64,000 nucleotides of DNA from Ignavibacteria bacterium (GCA_012518115.1 JAAYTD010000043.1:40123-104122); one strand, 5' to 3'; numbered from the stretch's first letter, positions 27,277 to 38,230 are shown. Notes: generated by a model not told the origin, from the sequence alone. A program made the numbers and translations.

Positions 27277-30200
27277 CTAAATTCTTATTTTAACAATTGC
27301 ATTATCTATTTTTTCTTTAATCATATCTTCTATATTTTGCTTTTCCGAATAATGAAATTTATATTCAATAAAGCAGTTTTCTACTTTTTCATTTTTATTG
27401 ATATTATCTATAAGAAATAATTTTACTGCATATTCTTCTTGTTCGGGAAATAGACTCATTAAGAAACAGCTATAAATTTCAGCTTGTAACTCGTAAATTT
27501 TCTTCATATTATCTATTTTTTCCTGTGAATATATTACATTAGTTTTCCAATCCCAAACTTCATATTTACCGTCTAAATTTTTTATCAAACAATCAAGAGC
27601 ACCTGTAACAAAATTATCATCTATAGCTAGTGTTAAATCATATTCAAATTTTGCATCTGCTAAATTATGTCGCAAAATTTCATTAACAAAATCTATTTCT
27701 ACCGTCTTCTTGCAGTTTTGTATTACTTCATTTTTGAGTTTATCGCTCAATTCACAGTTCAACTCATAAGATACTTCATCTACTATTTTTCTTAAATTTT
27801 CTTGGCATACACTTCCATTTATAAACCAACTTCTTAATTGTTCAAAAACTTTATGATATAAATTACCTTTGTCTAGAGCTGACAATCCTATGTTTTCCGT
27901 CAGTGAAAAAGTTTTTTCGTCCAAAAAATAATCACTACTTAGTTTGTGAAGTCCTATTTTGTTTTTAAAAAACTCATCAGCTGCGGTTTCATATACATTG
28001 TTCAACATATTATCACATCTAGTTAGTGAAGAAAATGAAAATATTTTCCCTGTTTCAGAATATATTACATCATCATTAAAATAGACCTGTACATTATTTC
28101 CATCTATTTTAATATGTTCTTCTTGGTAATTTTCTTTTACATTGTCATTATTATCATTAAAAATAATTTCAATTTCTTCATTTGTTTTTTTAGATTCATG
28201 TCCTAACAATTTGAGTTCTAATTCAACTGTTTGTTTCCATTGCGGTTTTTTTTCACATAGCTCTATAAGTCCACCTATCTCCCATTCAAGTCCGTCAAAA
28301 AAGAAGCTAAAAGCTGGATTTAGTTTTTGCCACCCCTCTTTTGTTTTTTTAACAGTTCCTGAAATAACTAGCTGCCTTTCTGCTCGCGTTGTTGCAACAT
28401 ATATTAGACGTTGCAGCTCTTCATCTTCTGCTTGTTGTTCATATTTCTTAGAAATTTTTGCCACTAAGTTCGTTATTTCTTTAGAGCCAAGCCCTGCTTC
28501 ATTTAGCTCTGGAGAAAAGCTAATTCCATTTTTTTTATCAACAAATGGAGCTGATATATTAGCCGATCTTTGGTTCAATGAATATAATATTACGATAGGA
28601 AATTCTTTTCCTTTTGAAGAGTGAATTGTAAGTAACTTTACGGCTTCTTCATTACCTTCTTCTTCTGCTTCAGCTTCATTAGAAATTTCTATTAATCTAT
28701 CTAATTCTCTTATAAAATCTGCATAAGAGACAAAGTCACGTTCTTGGAAATCGCGTGCTATTTCAACAAATTTTTCAATATTTTGAGTTATCTTTGTTGC
28801 ATTTACTTTGTCTTTTTTTAGATAAGTCAGCCAATTTCCTGATCTTAGAAGTATTCTTAACAGATGAGAAATTGAAACTACTTGTGCTAAACTTAAAGCG
28901 TTACTCAGTTCTTCAACGGCAAATTTGATTTTACAGTTACTAGTTCCGTTTTTCTTATTGTTTTCTTGTAATTTTTCCCATAAATTATCACCTTTTTCCA
29001 TAAATATTTCGCAAAATTCATCATTGGAAATATTAAAGAAAGGTGAACGTAAAACACCAACTAAAGCTAAATCATTTGTTCGATCATTTACAAACTTCAA
29101 ATAGTTTATTAAATCATACACTTCTTGTTGAGAATAGAAACCACCACCACTAATAATTTTATATGAAATGCCATTTTTTAAAAATTGATATACTAATTCG
29201 GGCACTTTTGTTCGGGCACGATATAATATAGCTATATCTTGCGGTTTATTTCCTTCATTTAGTAATAATTTCACATAGTTAGCAACTTGTTCGGCTTCGT
29301 TCACATTCTCATCATCGCTTTCTCCACTTGTTGTTGTCAAAAGAAATTTCACCTCACCTAATTTCTTTTTTTCTTCGCTTGTCAAATCATCTTTTAAGGC
29401 TAAATCTATATGTTCTTTGCGTCCACAAACTAAATCTGTATATTTTATACTTCCATCTTCGTTATTCTCATATTTAGCAAAATTTTTCTTACATATTTTA
29501 TTAACAAAAGCTGCAATTACGGGCGTTAACCTAAAAGTTGTAGTCAAATTTAGACTTCCTAATACTTCTTCTTCGCTTGTAAACTCACGGTTTTTCTTCA
29601 ACTTACGTTCTTTGTTTTTTTCTTTAATTTCTTCGCGAGCTTTATTGAATATACTGACATCGGCATTGCGGAAACGATAAATACTTTGTTTGTCGTCGCC
29701 AACAATAAACAAATACGGCTGTTGTTCTATAGGTATATCTTCACGTAAAGCTAAACTTTTTACAATGTCATATTGTATCGCATTCGTATCTTGAAATTCA
29801 TCAATTAAAATATGAGTATAATTGTTTGCAACAGATTTTGCTATTTCAGGATTATCTAATAAATTTCTCGCTAAAATAAGCATATCATCAAAATCTATTC
29901 CGCCTATTTTTCTTTTCTCTTCCATTGCGTAAAAGTCAGCAAGTTGAGCTATGTTAAACACCTCGCGTGCAAGTTGAAATTGTAACCTTACACTTCTATC
30001 ATCAAATTTTTCAAGTTGTTCTAAAAGCGCGTTACGGTACTTAGAATCTGGAGAAAATATAGCGCCATTGAGCACAAGTTGCTTTATTCCACTTGTGTTC
30101 CACAAGTCATTTAGCAAGTAGCTAGCTCCTTTTTTTTCAGCATATACATCTATTACTTTCTGTTCTATTCCTTCAACTTGGTAGTTTTCAGCTTCACATA

Positions 30201-31002
30201 TTTCAAGTATCGTTTCTTTTACCTTGTTGGGAATTTTATACTTTCCTTTATGCTTTTTTTTATACTCTATTTCACACTCTTCAAAATCTATTTGAGGCAA
30301 TGATTCTTGAAAGTCAGAGAAAGCTTTATTTTGCAAACTATACACTTGTTCCCTTATTTGCTGCACATATTCTTCTTCTGGTTTATCGTATATGCTTTTC
30401 AACTCTTTCCATATATCGCGTTTATAAAGCAGTTTTACTATTATATCATAAATAAATTTATATTTATAATCAACAAATAATTTTTCGCGAATTTCTTCCT
30501 CTATTTTAAAATTTAACTCTCCAAATTCTAACGAATTTTGTGTTTCTAAATAAGTATTTATAGCATCAGAAACTGCGGTATTCAATATTAAGTTTTGTTT
30601 GTAATCATCAAGTGCAGTAAAATTAGGCGGCAAGTTAGCTTCTTGCGGATAGTCACGCAGTATGTTCAAACAAAAGCTATGCGTTGTTAAGATATTTGCA
30701 TATACAAGCTGTCGCTTTAATTTATTATATTTCTTTTTTTGCTCTAAATCACTTGTTGTATCGCCAAGTTCTGTTATTTTTTCATCAATATTTTTGATAA
30801 CGCGTTGCTTCATTTCAGCAGCTGCTTGCTCTGTAAAAGTTATAGCTAGTATGTTTTGAGGTGATAGTTCTTCTGGTAGATTTTCAACTATTTTCAAATA
30901 TCTATCTACCAAAACTTTTGTCTTTCCTGAGCCAGCATTAGCTGTTACAACAAGATGACGATCTAATTCAAGTGCTTTTTTTTGTTCGGAAGTTAAATTC
31001 AT
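27277..31002 (-). CDS. addA: AddA/RecB-like UvrD helicase with C-terminal nuclease domain
   Basis: 1241 residues. SF1A helicase motifs: Walker A VTANAGSGKTKVLVDRYL near residues 17-35, AITFTEQAAAEMKQR, HILIDEFQDTNAIQYDIV, VGDDKQSIYRFRNADVSIF, LLTIHSSKGKEFPIVI and YVATTRAERQLVISG. A C-terminal PD-(D/E)xK nuclease is visible as GALDCLIKNLDGKYEVWDWKTN. AddA acts with AddB on double-strand ends, degrading to Chi-like sites. No addB is adjacent; BamD lies upstream and a glycosyltransferase downstream. The symbol denotes the closest family; a stand-alone RecB-type helicase is the alternative. Confidence 0.87.
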   Translation of the reverse strand: MNLTSEQKKALELDRHLVVTANAGSGKTKVLVDRYLKIVENLPEELSPQNILAITFTEQAAAEMKQRVIKNIDEKITELGDTTSDLEQKKKYNKLKRQLVYANILTTHSFCLNILRDYPQEANLPPNFTALDDYKQNLILNTAVSDAINTYLETQNSLEFGELNFKIEEEIREKLFVDYKYKFIYDIIVKLLYKRDIWKELKSIYDKPEEEYVQQIREQVYSLQNKAFSDFQESLPQIDFEECEIEYKKKHKGKYKIPNKVKETILEICEAENYQVEGIEQKVIDVYAEKKGASYLLNDLWNTSGIKQLVLNGAIFSPDSKYRNALLEQLEKFDDRSVRLQFQLAREVFNIAQLADFYAMEEKRKIGGIDFDDMLILARNLLDNPEIAKSVANNYTHILIDEFQDTNAIQYDIVKSLALREDIPIEQQPYLFIVGDDKQSIYRFRNADVSIFNKAREEIKEKNKERKLKKNREFTSEEEVLGSLNLTTTFRLTPVIAAFVNKICKKNFAKYENNEDGSIKYTDLVCGRKEHIDLALKDDLTSEEKKKLGEVKFLLTTTSGESDDENVNEAEQVANYVKLLLNEGNKPQDIAILYRARTKVPELVYQFLKNGISYKIISGGGFYSQQEVYDLINYLKFVNDRTNDLALVGVLRSPFFNISNDEFCEIFMEKGDNLWEKLQENNKKNGTSNCKIKFAVEELSNALSLAQVVSISHLLRILLRSGNWLTYLKKDKVNATKITQNIEKFVEIARDFQERDFVSYADFIRELDRLIEISNEAEAEEEGNEEAVKLLTIHSSKGKEFPIVILYSLNQRSANISAPFVDKKNGISFSPELNEAGLGSKEITNLVAKISKKYEQQAEDEELQRLIYVATTRAERQLVISGTVKKTKEGWQKLNPAFSFFFDGLEWEIGGLIELCEKKPQWKQTVELELKLLGHESKKTNEEIEIIFNDNNDNVKENYQEEHIKIDGNNVQVYFNDDVIYSETGKIFSFSSLTRCDNMLNNVYETAADEFFKNKIGLHKLSSDYFLDEKTFSLTENIGLSALDKGNLYHKVFEQLRSWFINGSVCQENLRKIVDEVSYELNCELSDKLKNEVIQNCKKTVEIDFVNEILRHNLADAKFEYDLTLAIDDNFVTGALDCLIKNLDGKYEVWDWKTNVIYSQEKIDNMKKIYELQAEIYSCFLMSLFPEQEEYAVKLFLIDNINKNEKVENCFIEYKFHYSEKQNIEDMIKEKIDNAIVKIRI

Positions 31003-31120
31003 AGTGTTTTTTAACTACAAATATATCAAAATTTATTTAAAATAAGGCTTTAATCCAACAAATTCAACTATCGAATTAAAACCTTTTCAAATTTAATTTC
31101 ACCTAAATAATTCTAAATTG

Positions 31121-31900
31121 CTATTCTTGTTCTTTTTTTTCTTGTGTAGCTAACAATTTTTCTATATGGCTTTTATATTGCCCGTTCGGAAACAATCTGT
31201 TGTACGTGCCTATTGCGATATTAGCTTCTTCTTTACGTCCCATTATCAGTAAGACTTCTATTTTGCCAACAATAGAAAGTTCAAAAAATGAGGTGTCATC
31301 GTAATCGTTAATTACGCTATCGTAATAAATTAAAGCAGAATGAGGACTTTCTAAAGTTTTATATAATTCAGCTATTTTAAATTCTTTTTCACCCAATTTA
31401 TTGCGTAATTCTTGTATGAATTTTGAAGCATTTTCATAAAGCGAATCTTTTTCAGGATAATAGAACTGGAACTCTTGAAATGTTTTAATAGCTCTTTTTG
31501 TATAATCTTGGTCTTTTTCGGCAGATGGCGACAAAAGATATTGCGAATATCCGCTTTTATAATGTGAAATTTTTGCATACTCACTGCCGGGATACATAGA
31601 TTTCAATCTGTTATAATTAAAGCTTGCTAATATATACTCTTTGCGCTTGAAATAAATCTCAGCAAGATAATACTGAGCATCGTCAGCGTAGTTACTAGCT
31701 GGATATTGCAATTTTATCATATCAAAAAAAGTTTGCGCTTCTAAATAGTCTTTATTGTTGAACAATCGCATACCTTCATTAAAAGCTTCCTCCGCATTTT
31801 TAGGTTCGAAAGATTTTAAGTTTGAACAAGCTGCAATAAAAATAGCTATAGCTAGCAGAATTATTATATTGACGAGTTTTGTTATATTTAATTTTTGCAT
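31121..31900 (-). CDS. bamD: BamD-like outer-membrane assembly lipoprotein
   Basis: 259 residues. The lipoprotein signal has a lipobox ending IAAC with Cys25. Tetratricopeptide repeats follow: AEEAFNEGMRLFNNKDYLEA, FFDMIKLQYPASNYADDAQ, YLAEIYFKRKEYILAS, and KSMYPGSEYAKISHY. The last two carry the repeated 'aYP.S.ya' turns of BamD/YfiO. BamD joins BamA in folding beta-barrels at the inner leaflet of the outer membrane. It lies 105 bases after tamB and 118 before addA; the tamB-bamD order links two envelope-assembly genes. Confidence 0.85.
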   Translation of the reverse strand: MQKLNITKLVNIIILLAIAIFIAACSNLKSFEPKNAEEAFNEGMRLFNNKDYLEAQTFFDMIKLQYPASNYADDAQYYLAEIYFKRKEYILASFNYNRLKSMYPGSEYAKISHYKSGYSQYLLSPSAEKDQDYTKRAIKTFQEFQFYYPEKDSLYENASKFIQELRNKLGEKEFKIAELYKTLESPHSALIYYDSVINDYDDTSFFELSIVGKIEVLLIMGRKEEANIAIGTYNRLFPNGQYKSHIEKLLATQEKKEQE

Positions 31901-32005
31901 TCTTACTTCTAAAAAAATAATTATAAAAATAATGATATTTTATAAAAAAAACAATCATAAATTAAGAAATCAATTGTCAATTGATAAAAACTGTTTATTA
32001 AGAAT

Positions 32006-35000
32006 TTACCAACTTCCATCAAGTTTTAACTTAACTTCCCAATTTTTTAGATTATTATCAAATACTACAGAATTTATATCAGTATATTTTGCAATTTGCA
32101 ACATAAGATTGTCAAATCCTTTTGACTTAATTACAATAGGAACATCAATCGATATACTGTAATTTGATGATATATCACCAATGTTTCCGCCTAATGTCCA
32201 ATTAGCAAATCCGCCTAATGTTCCGGATATTTTTACTTCTGCCGAATTAAAACTATCTCCAGCAAATTGTAAATTTGCACTTTGCACTACACCTGTTTTC
32301 ATAAGTAAATCCGTCAAAGTTTTAGAAGCAAATTGAGAAGCAAACATATTTGCACCTTCATTTACTAAACTTTGTGAAGCGCTCTCCGAATATCCGTTTA
32401 ATCTTCCTGTTGTTAGCAAAATAAACGCATTTTCTTCAATTTGTTTTCTGTCGCCAGTAGCTTCTTCGCCATTTAAGGCATAGGACAAAGTCAGTTTAGG
32501 ATTTGTTGCACTTCCCAAAATTTTTGCAAAAACGGAAAAATTAATATAGTTGTTACTATTATCTAACATTCGTCCCTTATATTCAGCAGTCAAATTGAGT
32601 TCAGGACGCGAAATTCTTGCACTCGGGAAAGAAATTGTTCCGCGTGCCGCCATAGAACGCATAATTTGGACATTAGAACCTTCTAACACTTCTATATTGC
32701 CACCTAATATCTTAGCTTCCGCTTGCTCTCTATCTTTCAAATAACGAATTGGCTTAGAAGGATCTGAAGTTCCGACACGCGCAAAAATAGTTCCTATATT
32801 TCCTAAATCCAACAGAATTGCGAAGTTTTTAATGCGTACATAGAGATCAATATTCAATAAATCAACAAATTCTTCTCCATTTTGAGACGCTAGTTTGTTT
32901 TGCAAAAGCGTATCAACAGCATTAGTATCACGATATGAAATCGTTGTAATTCTAATAGTATCTTTATTTATATAATTAAATTTCGTTTTTCGTTTAACCA
33001 CACCTGAATTCAATATTTGAGGCATTTTCATATCTGCTTCTAAAATTACAACTTCGCCACTTAAATTCGGGTGTGTCAAAGTACCGAAAAATCTAATAGG
33101 CTTGCTCTCTGTTGCTATAACTAAGTTACCGTAAAGCCAAGGCATAACTGTAGCAGTTTGCTGATTCATAACTAAAAATTTATTTGTTGAAAGATAAATA
33201 TCAAGATATTCTAAATTTAGATCTTTCAACTTAACTTCACCATTAGCAGATGCTTCACCATTTTTTAAATCTGATATATGATTTTTTATTTTCAGATTTT
33301 CAAAATAAATTCTATCTGTTTCTAAATTTATATCGCCAGAAACTTGATAAAAAACATTTGTTGCCAGCAGTCGCAAAGCTAAATTGTGAAGTGATATTTT
33401 ACCGTTATATGCAATTTTATCGGAAAGAGTTCCTGTAACATTTATTTTGCCGTCAACTAAACCGCTTACGTTGTCAATCATTGGCACAAAAGAAGATAAA
33501 ATATCCACAGGAAGCTTAGCTAAGTTTACATTTACATCTAATTCCCGATTGTCAAACATTGGCTTTCCATCTTGCAGCCCTAAATATATCGGAATAGAAT
33601 TAGCTAACAACTCAAAAAGCTCTTTTTCATCATTGCTAAATACGTGAGCGCTTCCTTTTATTTCTTCATCTGAATAATTGAAGTTAGCATTAAATGCCCC
33701 AATTTTTTGTTTATCGTAAACAATATTTTTCACAAGTAAATCTAATTGAGCCACAGGCGCATCAAAAGTTCCGTTTAAGACTAACTTAAGCGAATCCAAT
33801 TGAGCAAATAAATTTAAATTATCTTGATTGTTTTTCTCTAAAACAATTTGATTAACATCATTAAATTCAAAGTTCTTAACTAATACTGTCATATCATTGA
33901 AATTTGAACTTTTTATATTTCCGAAAAGAGAAATTTCCTCTTTTTCATCTCGAATAATTTTGCAATTGTCTATCGTTAATCCGTCTGTTGAAACATTAGC
34001 TTCTATAGGATTTTTATTATGCCATTTCAAATCATAATAAAATAAATCAAACTGTCCAATACTAGCTACTAGTTTATCCTCTCCAAAAGTAACCGTACTA
34101 GCTATTTGTGTTTTAAGAAAATCACTATATTTCCCTGCTAAATCAACCAAAAATTCTTGCCCGTTAAAATATGTTGAAAAAGACAAAGAGTCTAACATAT
34201 GACCTGCGATATTTATTTTATTTCCGTTCTTTATACTAATTTGCATTTTATCCAAATCCAAAAGAGAATCAGCAGTGTTCAAATGCGTAGCACCTTGAAT
34301 TGTTAAAGTAGAAATCTGGAATTCATTTTCTTCATAGCTTACATCTAAATTTTCAATCTGCAAAGAATCTATTTTCAGCAAGCTCTCATTTTTATTTGAA
34401 GTAAAGCTTAGTTCTGCACCAATACCTAAGGAGCTAGCTTCAAACTCTGGAATAAATATCGTTAAAAAAGATAGATCTCTAATGTCTAATTTTATATTTG
34501 CATCTAAATTCTGGAAGTTTTGCTTCGTGTACAAAGTTGTTTCCACTTGTTTTTCCGCACTTATTTGAGACGAAGCAACCTCGACTTTATCGTTAATAAA
34601 TTTTGCCACCCCTTTAGAATGGTCTAAAATATTATCTATTAAATCCGTAAGTTTGTAGTTTCCATTTATAGTTACAGAAAAGATATCGCTAAAAATATTA
34701 TCACATTCAAGACTTATTGTTTTTCCTACTTCATCATTACTAAATTTTCCTACAACTTGCATAGGTAATAAACTTTTGTTGTGAAAGTTTACTCTTGTTA
34801 AATCCACATAAAAATCGCCTAACATTTCATTTACATCAATACCTTGCATATCTAAACTTATTTGACTATCAAAAGCTATAGGTAAATTTTTTGCAAAATC
34901 GGCGTTATTTTCATCTAAAACAACAAATAATTCTTCTAAATTTATATTTGAAAAACCTAAATCAAGAGAAAAATGAGGTGAATCAAAAGACTTAATACCT

Positions 35001-36658
35001 ATTCCACCTACAATTGATATTCTGCTTTTCTCAACAGCTTGCACAGTATCTTTTATCAAAATTTCTGTTCCGCCGAACGCAGAATTATCAATTTTTTCAA
35101 AAATATTGGGATTTTCTAAAACAACAATATCTATATTTGAAATAACCAAAGTATCGCCCTCAACCTGACATTGCAATTTACTTTGTCCTAAATTATACCT
35201 TAGTAGCTTTGAAGGCAAGATGTCGGCTTCTAATTTCGCAAAAATCTGCTTTTCTTCTATTCCTTTCCCGACAAGTGAAATTGAGGTATTAAGCGAAGTA
35301 TAGATTTCTGGTTTATTTAGTATCTTTCCAATATTCAAGTTTCTGGTATCTAAATTAATGTTGTAAGAAAACGGTTGCTTTCCAAAACCTACTTCCACAT
35401 TGCCAAAAACTGCTCCTAAATCAGTCTTGATATCTAATTTTGAATAAATACTATCAACTGTGCCGAAAAAACGTAGTTCATCTATTTTTACTTTACCGAG
35501 ATTTGGGATTGCTGTTAAATCAATATTTTTCAAAATCTTCGGCAAATAATTACGATTTATTTTAGTTGATTTAAAAACTCCCGAATAAGTTAAGCTATCA
35601 GGTTCTAATAAATTTGTTAACTTACATTCCGAAAGTTTAATATGTGAATCATAAGTATCTAAGAAAATTTTATCTATGTTGAGTTCGTTAAACGTACCAT
35701 TTACCGAAATTTCCATATTTTCAACTTTGCCGATACGCACAGGCATAATCGAGAAATAATCTATAACTTCAGGATTAAATTTATCGCTTGAAAGTTGGAG
35801 CTCCATCAATGCTTTTTCAATATCTTCATTTCCCGAAGAAAAAAGATCGTAATTTTCTAATTTAACATAGCACTCAATTTTAGAATCATCTAAATTTAAT
35901 TTCAGATTTTTAGCTTCTATTTTATCGGAGCTCAACTCTGCATCTACTGCTAATTGCTTGATATTGCAGCCCGATACTTCTTCGGTAGCAGATAAATTTT
36001 CAATAGAAGTCGCAAACCGCATATTTTCCAAACAAATATTTGTATTTGCGATTTTAGTGTTCAGATTAGACAAAACAAATTTTTCAAAATTAATTTTTCC
36101 GCCACTTTCCTCACTAGCTACAGAATCCCACATCGCAAAGTAAGCATTTTCTAAAACTATTTCTTTAATGTTAAATTTAAGTTTTGTAGGCTCGGTAGAA
36201 ACTGTTGTATCTGTTGAGGGAGCTACTATTTTATCGTAATTCCACAAGCTATCTTTCAGGGAACGCAACAACTTTATTCGTGGCGATTTCAATTTCAAAT
36301 AATTTATGTCAATATTTCCTCTGAAAATTTCTTCAAAGTTCAAGTTAATTTCAATTTCAGGTATACTAGCTAGTGTGTCATTGGCAGTAATTATTTGGAC
36401 TTCTTGCAACGCAATTCCATTTAATCCAAGCAGATGGATGTCGTTTAATTTTACATCTGCTATCAAAAAATTATTTGCAATATCTGTTAATTTGCCAATA
36501 AAGTATTGTCTTGCTGATTGAGAATTTGAAAGTACAACAAGAAATATTGCCGCTAAAATTGCAAAAATAACAACGCATTTTATTCCAAAACTCATAATTT
36601 TTCGGAATAAAATGCATTTTTTGTTATCAGATTTTTTAGAGACTTCGTTCTGTTGCAT
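32006..36658 (-). CDS. tamB: TamB-like translocation/assembly protein
   Basis: 1550 residues. A single N-terminal membrane anchor (KCVVIFAILAAIFLVVLSNS, about 27-46) is followed by a very long periplasmic beta-rich region of AsmA-type repeats. The C-terminal DUF490 domain is recognisable: SGEVVILEADMKMPQILNSG, GGNIEVLEGSNVQIMRSMAA, then NLTAEYKGRM, NPKLTLSYAL, AFILLTTGRLNGYS and VVQSANLQFAGDSFNSAEVK. TamB bridges inner and outer membranes for phospholipid transport and barrel assembly. It begins 27 bases after tldD and precedes bamD. The partner BamA/TamA is not in the window. Bacteroidota TamB proteins usually have this length. Confidence 0.88.
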   Translation of the reverse strand: MQQNEVSKKSDNKKCILFRKIMSFGIKCVVIFAILAAIFLVVLSNSQSARQYFIGKLTDIANNFLIADVKLNDIHLLGLNGIALQEVQIITANDTLASIPEIEINLNFEEIFRGNIDINYLKLKSPRIKLLRSLKDSLWNYDKIVAPSTDTTVSTEPTKLKFNIKEIVLENAYFAMWDSVASEESGGKINFEKFVLSNLNTKIANTNICLENMRFATSIENLSATEEVSGCNIKQLAVDAELSSDKIEAKNLKLNLDDSKIECYVKLENYDLFSSGNEDIEKALMELQLSSDKFNPEVIDYFSIMPVRIGKVENMEISVNGTFNELNIDKIFLDTYDSHIKLSECKLTNLLEPDSLTYSGVFKSTKINRNYLPKILKNIDLTAIPNLGKVKIDELRFFGTVDSIYSKLDIKTDLGAVFGNVEVGFGKQPFSYNINLDTRNLNIGKILNKPEIYTSLNTSISLVGKGIEEKQIFAKLEADILPSKLLRYNLGQSKLQCQVEGDTLVISNIDIVVLENPNIFEKIDNSAFGGTEILIKDTVQAVEKSRISIVGGIGIKSFDSPHFSLDLGFSNINLEELFVVLDENNADFAKNLPIAFDSQISLDMQGIDVNEMLGDFYVDLTRVNFHNKSLLPMQVVGKFSNDEVGKTISLECDNIFSDIFSVTINGNYKLTDLIDNILDHSKGVAKFINDKVEVASSQISAEKQVETTLYTKQNFQNLDANIKLDIRDLSFLTIFIPEFEASSLGIGAELSFTSNKNESLLKIDSLQIENLDVSYEENEFQISTLTIQGATHLNTADSLLDLDKMQISIKNGNKINIAGHMLDSLSFSTYFNGQEFLVDLAGKYSDFLKTQIASTVTFGEDKLVASIGQFDLFYYDLKWHNKNPIEANVSTDGLTIDNCKIIRDEKEEISLFGNIKSSNFNDMTVLVKNFEFNDVNQIVLEKNNQDNLNLFAQLDSLKLVLNGTFDAPVAQLDLLVKNIVYDKQKIGAFNANFNYSDEEIKGSAHVFSNDEKELFELLANSIPIYLGLQDGKPMFDNRELDVNVNLAKLPVDILSSFVPMIDNVSGLVDGKINVTGTLSDKIAYNGKISLHNLALRLLATNVFYQVSGDINLETDRIYFENLKIKNHISDLKNGEASANGEVKLKDLNLEYLDIYLSTNKFLVMNQQTATVMPWLYGNLVIATESKPIRFFGTLTHPNLSGEVVILEADMKMPQILNSGVVKRKTKFNYINKDTIRITTISYRDTNAVDTLLQNKLASQNGEEFVDLLNIDLYVRIKNFAILLDLGNIGTIFARVGTSDPSKPIRYLKDREQAEAKILGGNIEVLEGSNVQIMRSMAARGTISFPSARISRPELNLTAEYKGRMLDNSNNYINFSVFAKILGSATNPKLTLSYALNGEEATGDRKQIEENAFILLTTGRLNGYSESASQSLVNEGANMFASQFASKTLTDLLMKTGVVQSANLQFAGDSFNSAEVKISGTLGGFANWTLGGNIGDISSNYSISIDVPIVIKSKGFDNLMLQIAKYTDINSVVFDNNLKNWEVKLKLDGSW

Positions 36659-36685
36659 AAAATTTGAATTGTCAAATTAAATTGT

Positions 36686-38209
36686 TTAGGAATTTATCCC
36701 ACCTACTGTCATCTTTTTTATTCGCAATGTCGGAGTTCCTGCGGTAACAGGAACAGATTGTCCGCTTTTTCCGCAAGTTCCCAAAAAGAAGTCCATATCA
36801 TTGCCAACCATATCAATATCTTTCAAGATAACAGTATTTGTTCCTATAAGAGTTGCATTTTTCAGCGGTGCTGTAATTTTGCCGTTTTCTATTAAATAAC
36901 CTAAGCTCAAAGAAAAAGTAAACTTACCTGTACCTTCAACCATTCCACCTTGATATGAAACAGCATAAAATCCTTTTTTCACGCTTTCTATTATTTCTTC
37001 AGGAGGAGTGTCGCCTTTAGCTAGTACTGTGTTAGTCATACGCGGAATTGGAACATGTTGATATGTTTCACGTCTTCCGTGAGCATTGCGTTTATGCCCT
37101 AAAGCATTAGCAGATATTTTATCGTTAATAAATCCTACGACTTTGCCTTTTTCCATCATTAAAGTCTTTTCCGTTAACATACCTTCGTCATCTATGTTCA
37201 TACTACCACGATAGCCGGGAATAGTTCCATCTTCATAAATTGTTACTAATGGCGAAGCTATTGTTTGTCCCAACTTATCATGAATTGTTGATGTTTTTTT
37301 CCATATAAAATCTGCTTCAAAAGGATGACCAACCGCTTCATGAATCATCACGCCCGACTGTTTTTTATCAAGAACGACAGGCATTTCACCTGCTGGTGCA
37401 TTTCTTGCATCTAAAAGAATAATAGCTTCTTCAGCTGCTTTTTTCCCTAATTCTTGAGGCGAAGTATTTTGTTTGTAAAAATCAAATCCTATCCTGCCAC
37501 CTGCATTTGCACGTCCCGTACCAAATACATCTCCTTTTTGTGCAGTTGCAGATACAACTAAACGGCACTGAGGACGAATATCTGAAATTAACAAACCGTC
37601 ACTATTAGCTATGGTTACATATTGCATTTCATCGGCAAGCGAAGCACTAACTTTCTTTATTTTGTTATCATATTTTAAAGCCGCATCATGAGCATTACGT
37701 ATCATTTCAATCTTTTGCGTCAGTTCCAAATCAGTTACAGGAGATTGCAAATCGTAATATGTTTTCTTAACTTGCTGTTCTTCTAAATTTACAGTTTTCA
37801 CCTTAGAATTACCAGTAGCTATTGTCGCAGCTGTTAAAGCAGCATTTTTTATACTTTCAAAAGTTAGTTCATTAGAAAAAGCATAACCGTAATTGTTGTT
37901 TTTTATAACTCTTATACCTACACCAAGTGAAATTACTTCAGAAGATCTTTTTATTAAACCTTCCTCCATAGCAACAGAATTACTTTGTGAATACTCAAAG
38001 AAAAATTCTGAAAAATCACCACCTTTTGAAAGTGCTATCAATAATAATTTTTGTATCTCTTCCTTAGAAAAACCGAAGTAAGAACTTATTAAATTCTTGC
38101 CCGTTACATTCTTGCTTGGATTAGCTAGTAAAGTTTCTAACCAATAAGGAGAAGTCATTGCAATACCTAAACCTATTCCACAATTTTTAATAAATTTTCT
38201 ACGATTCAT
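36686..38209 (-). CDS. tldD: TldD-family zinc metalloprotease with a twin-arginine signal
   Basis: 507 residues from the chosen start. An upstream in-frame ATG at 38233 would add eight residues (MIKNIIII), but MNRRKFIKNCGIGLGIAM is a textbook Tat signal, so the ATG at 38207-38209 is preferred. The metal motif HEAVGH (HExxxH) is at 290-295 with PFEADF following. Other conserved pieces are DDEGML, then GYRGSMNIDDEG, GRRETYQHVPIPRMTNT and the Gly-rich C-terminal GTCGKSGQSVPVTAG. TldD normally works in the cytosol with TldE/PmbA to proteolyse peptides. Here no TldE is adjacent and the Tat signal implies periplasmic action. It leads the tldD-tamB-bamD-addA run. Confidence 0.88.
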   Translation of the reverse strand: MNRRKFIKNCGIGLGIAMTSPYWLETLLANPSKNVTGKNLISSYFGFSKEEIQKLLLIALSKGGDFSEFFFEYSQSNSVAMEEGLIKRSSEVISLGVGIRVIKNNNYGYAFSNELTFESIKNAALTAATIATGNSKVKTVNLEEQQVKKTYYDLQSPVTDLELTQKIEMIRNAHDAALKYDNKIKKVSASLADEMQYVTIANSDGLLISDIRPQCRLVVSATAQKGDVFGTGRANAGGRIGFDFYKQNTSPQELGKKAAEEAIILLDARNAPAGEMPVVLDKKQSGVMIHEAVGHPFEADFIWKKTSTIHDKLGQTIASPLVTIYEDGTIPGYRGSMNIDDEGMLTEKTLMMEKGKVVGFINDKISANALGHKRNAHGRRETYQHVPIPRMTNTVLAKGDTPPEEIIESVKKGFYAVSYQGGMVEGTGKFTFSLSLGYLIENGKITAPLKNATLIGTNTVILKDIDMVGNDMDFFLGTCGKSGQSVPVTAGTPTLRIKKMTVGGINS

Positions 38210-38230
38210 AATAATTATTATGTTTTTTAT

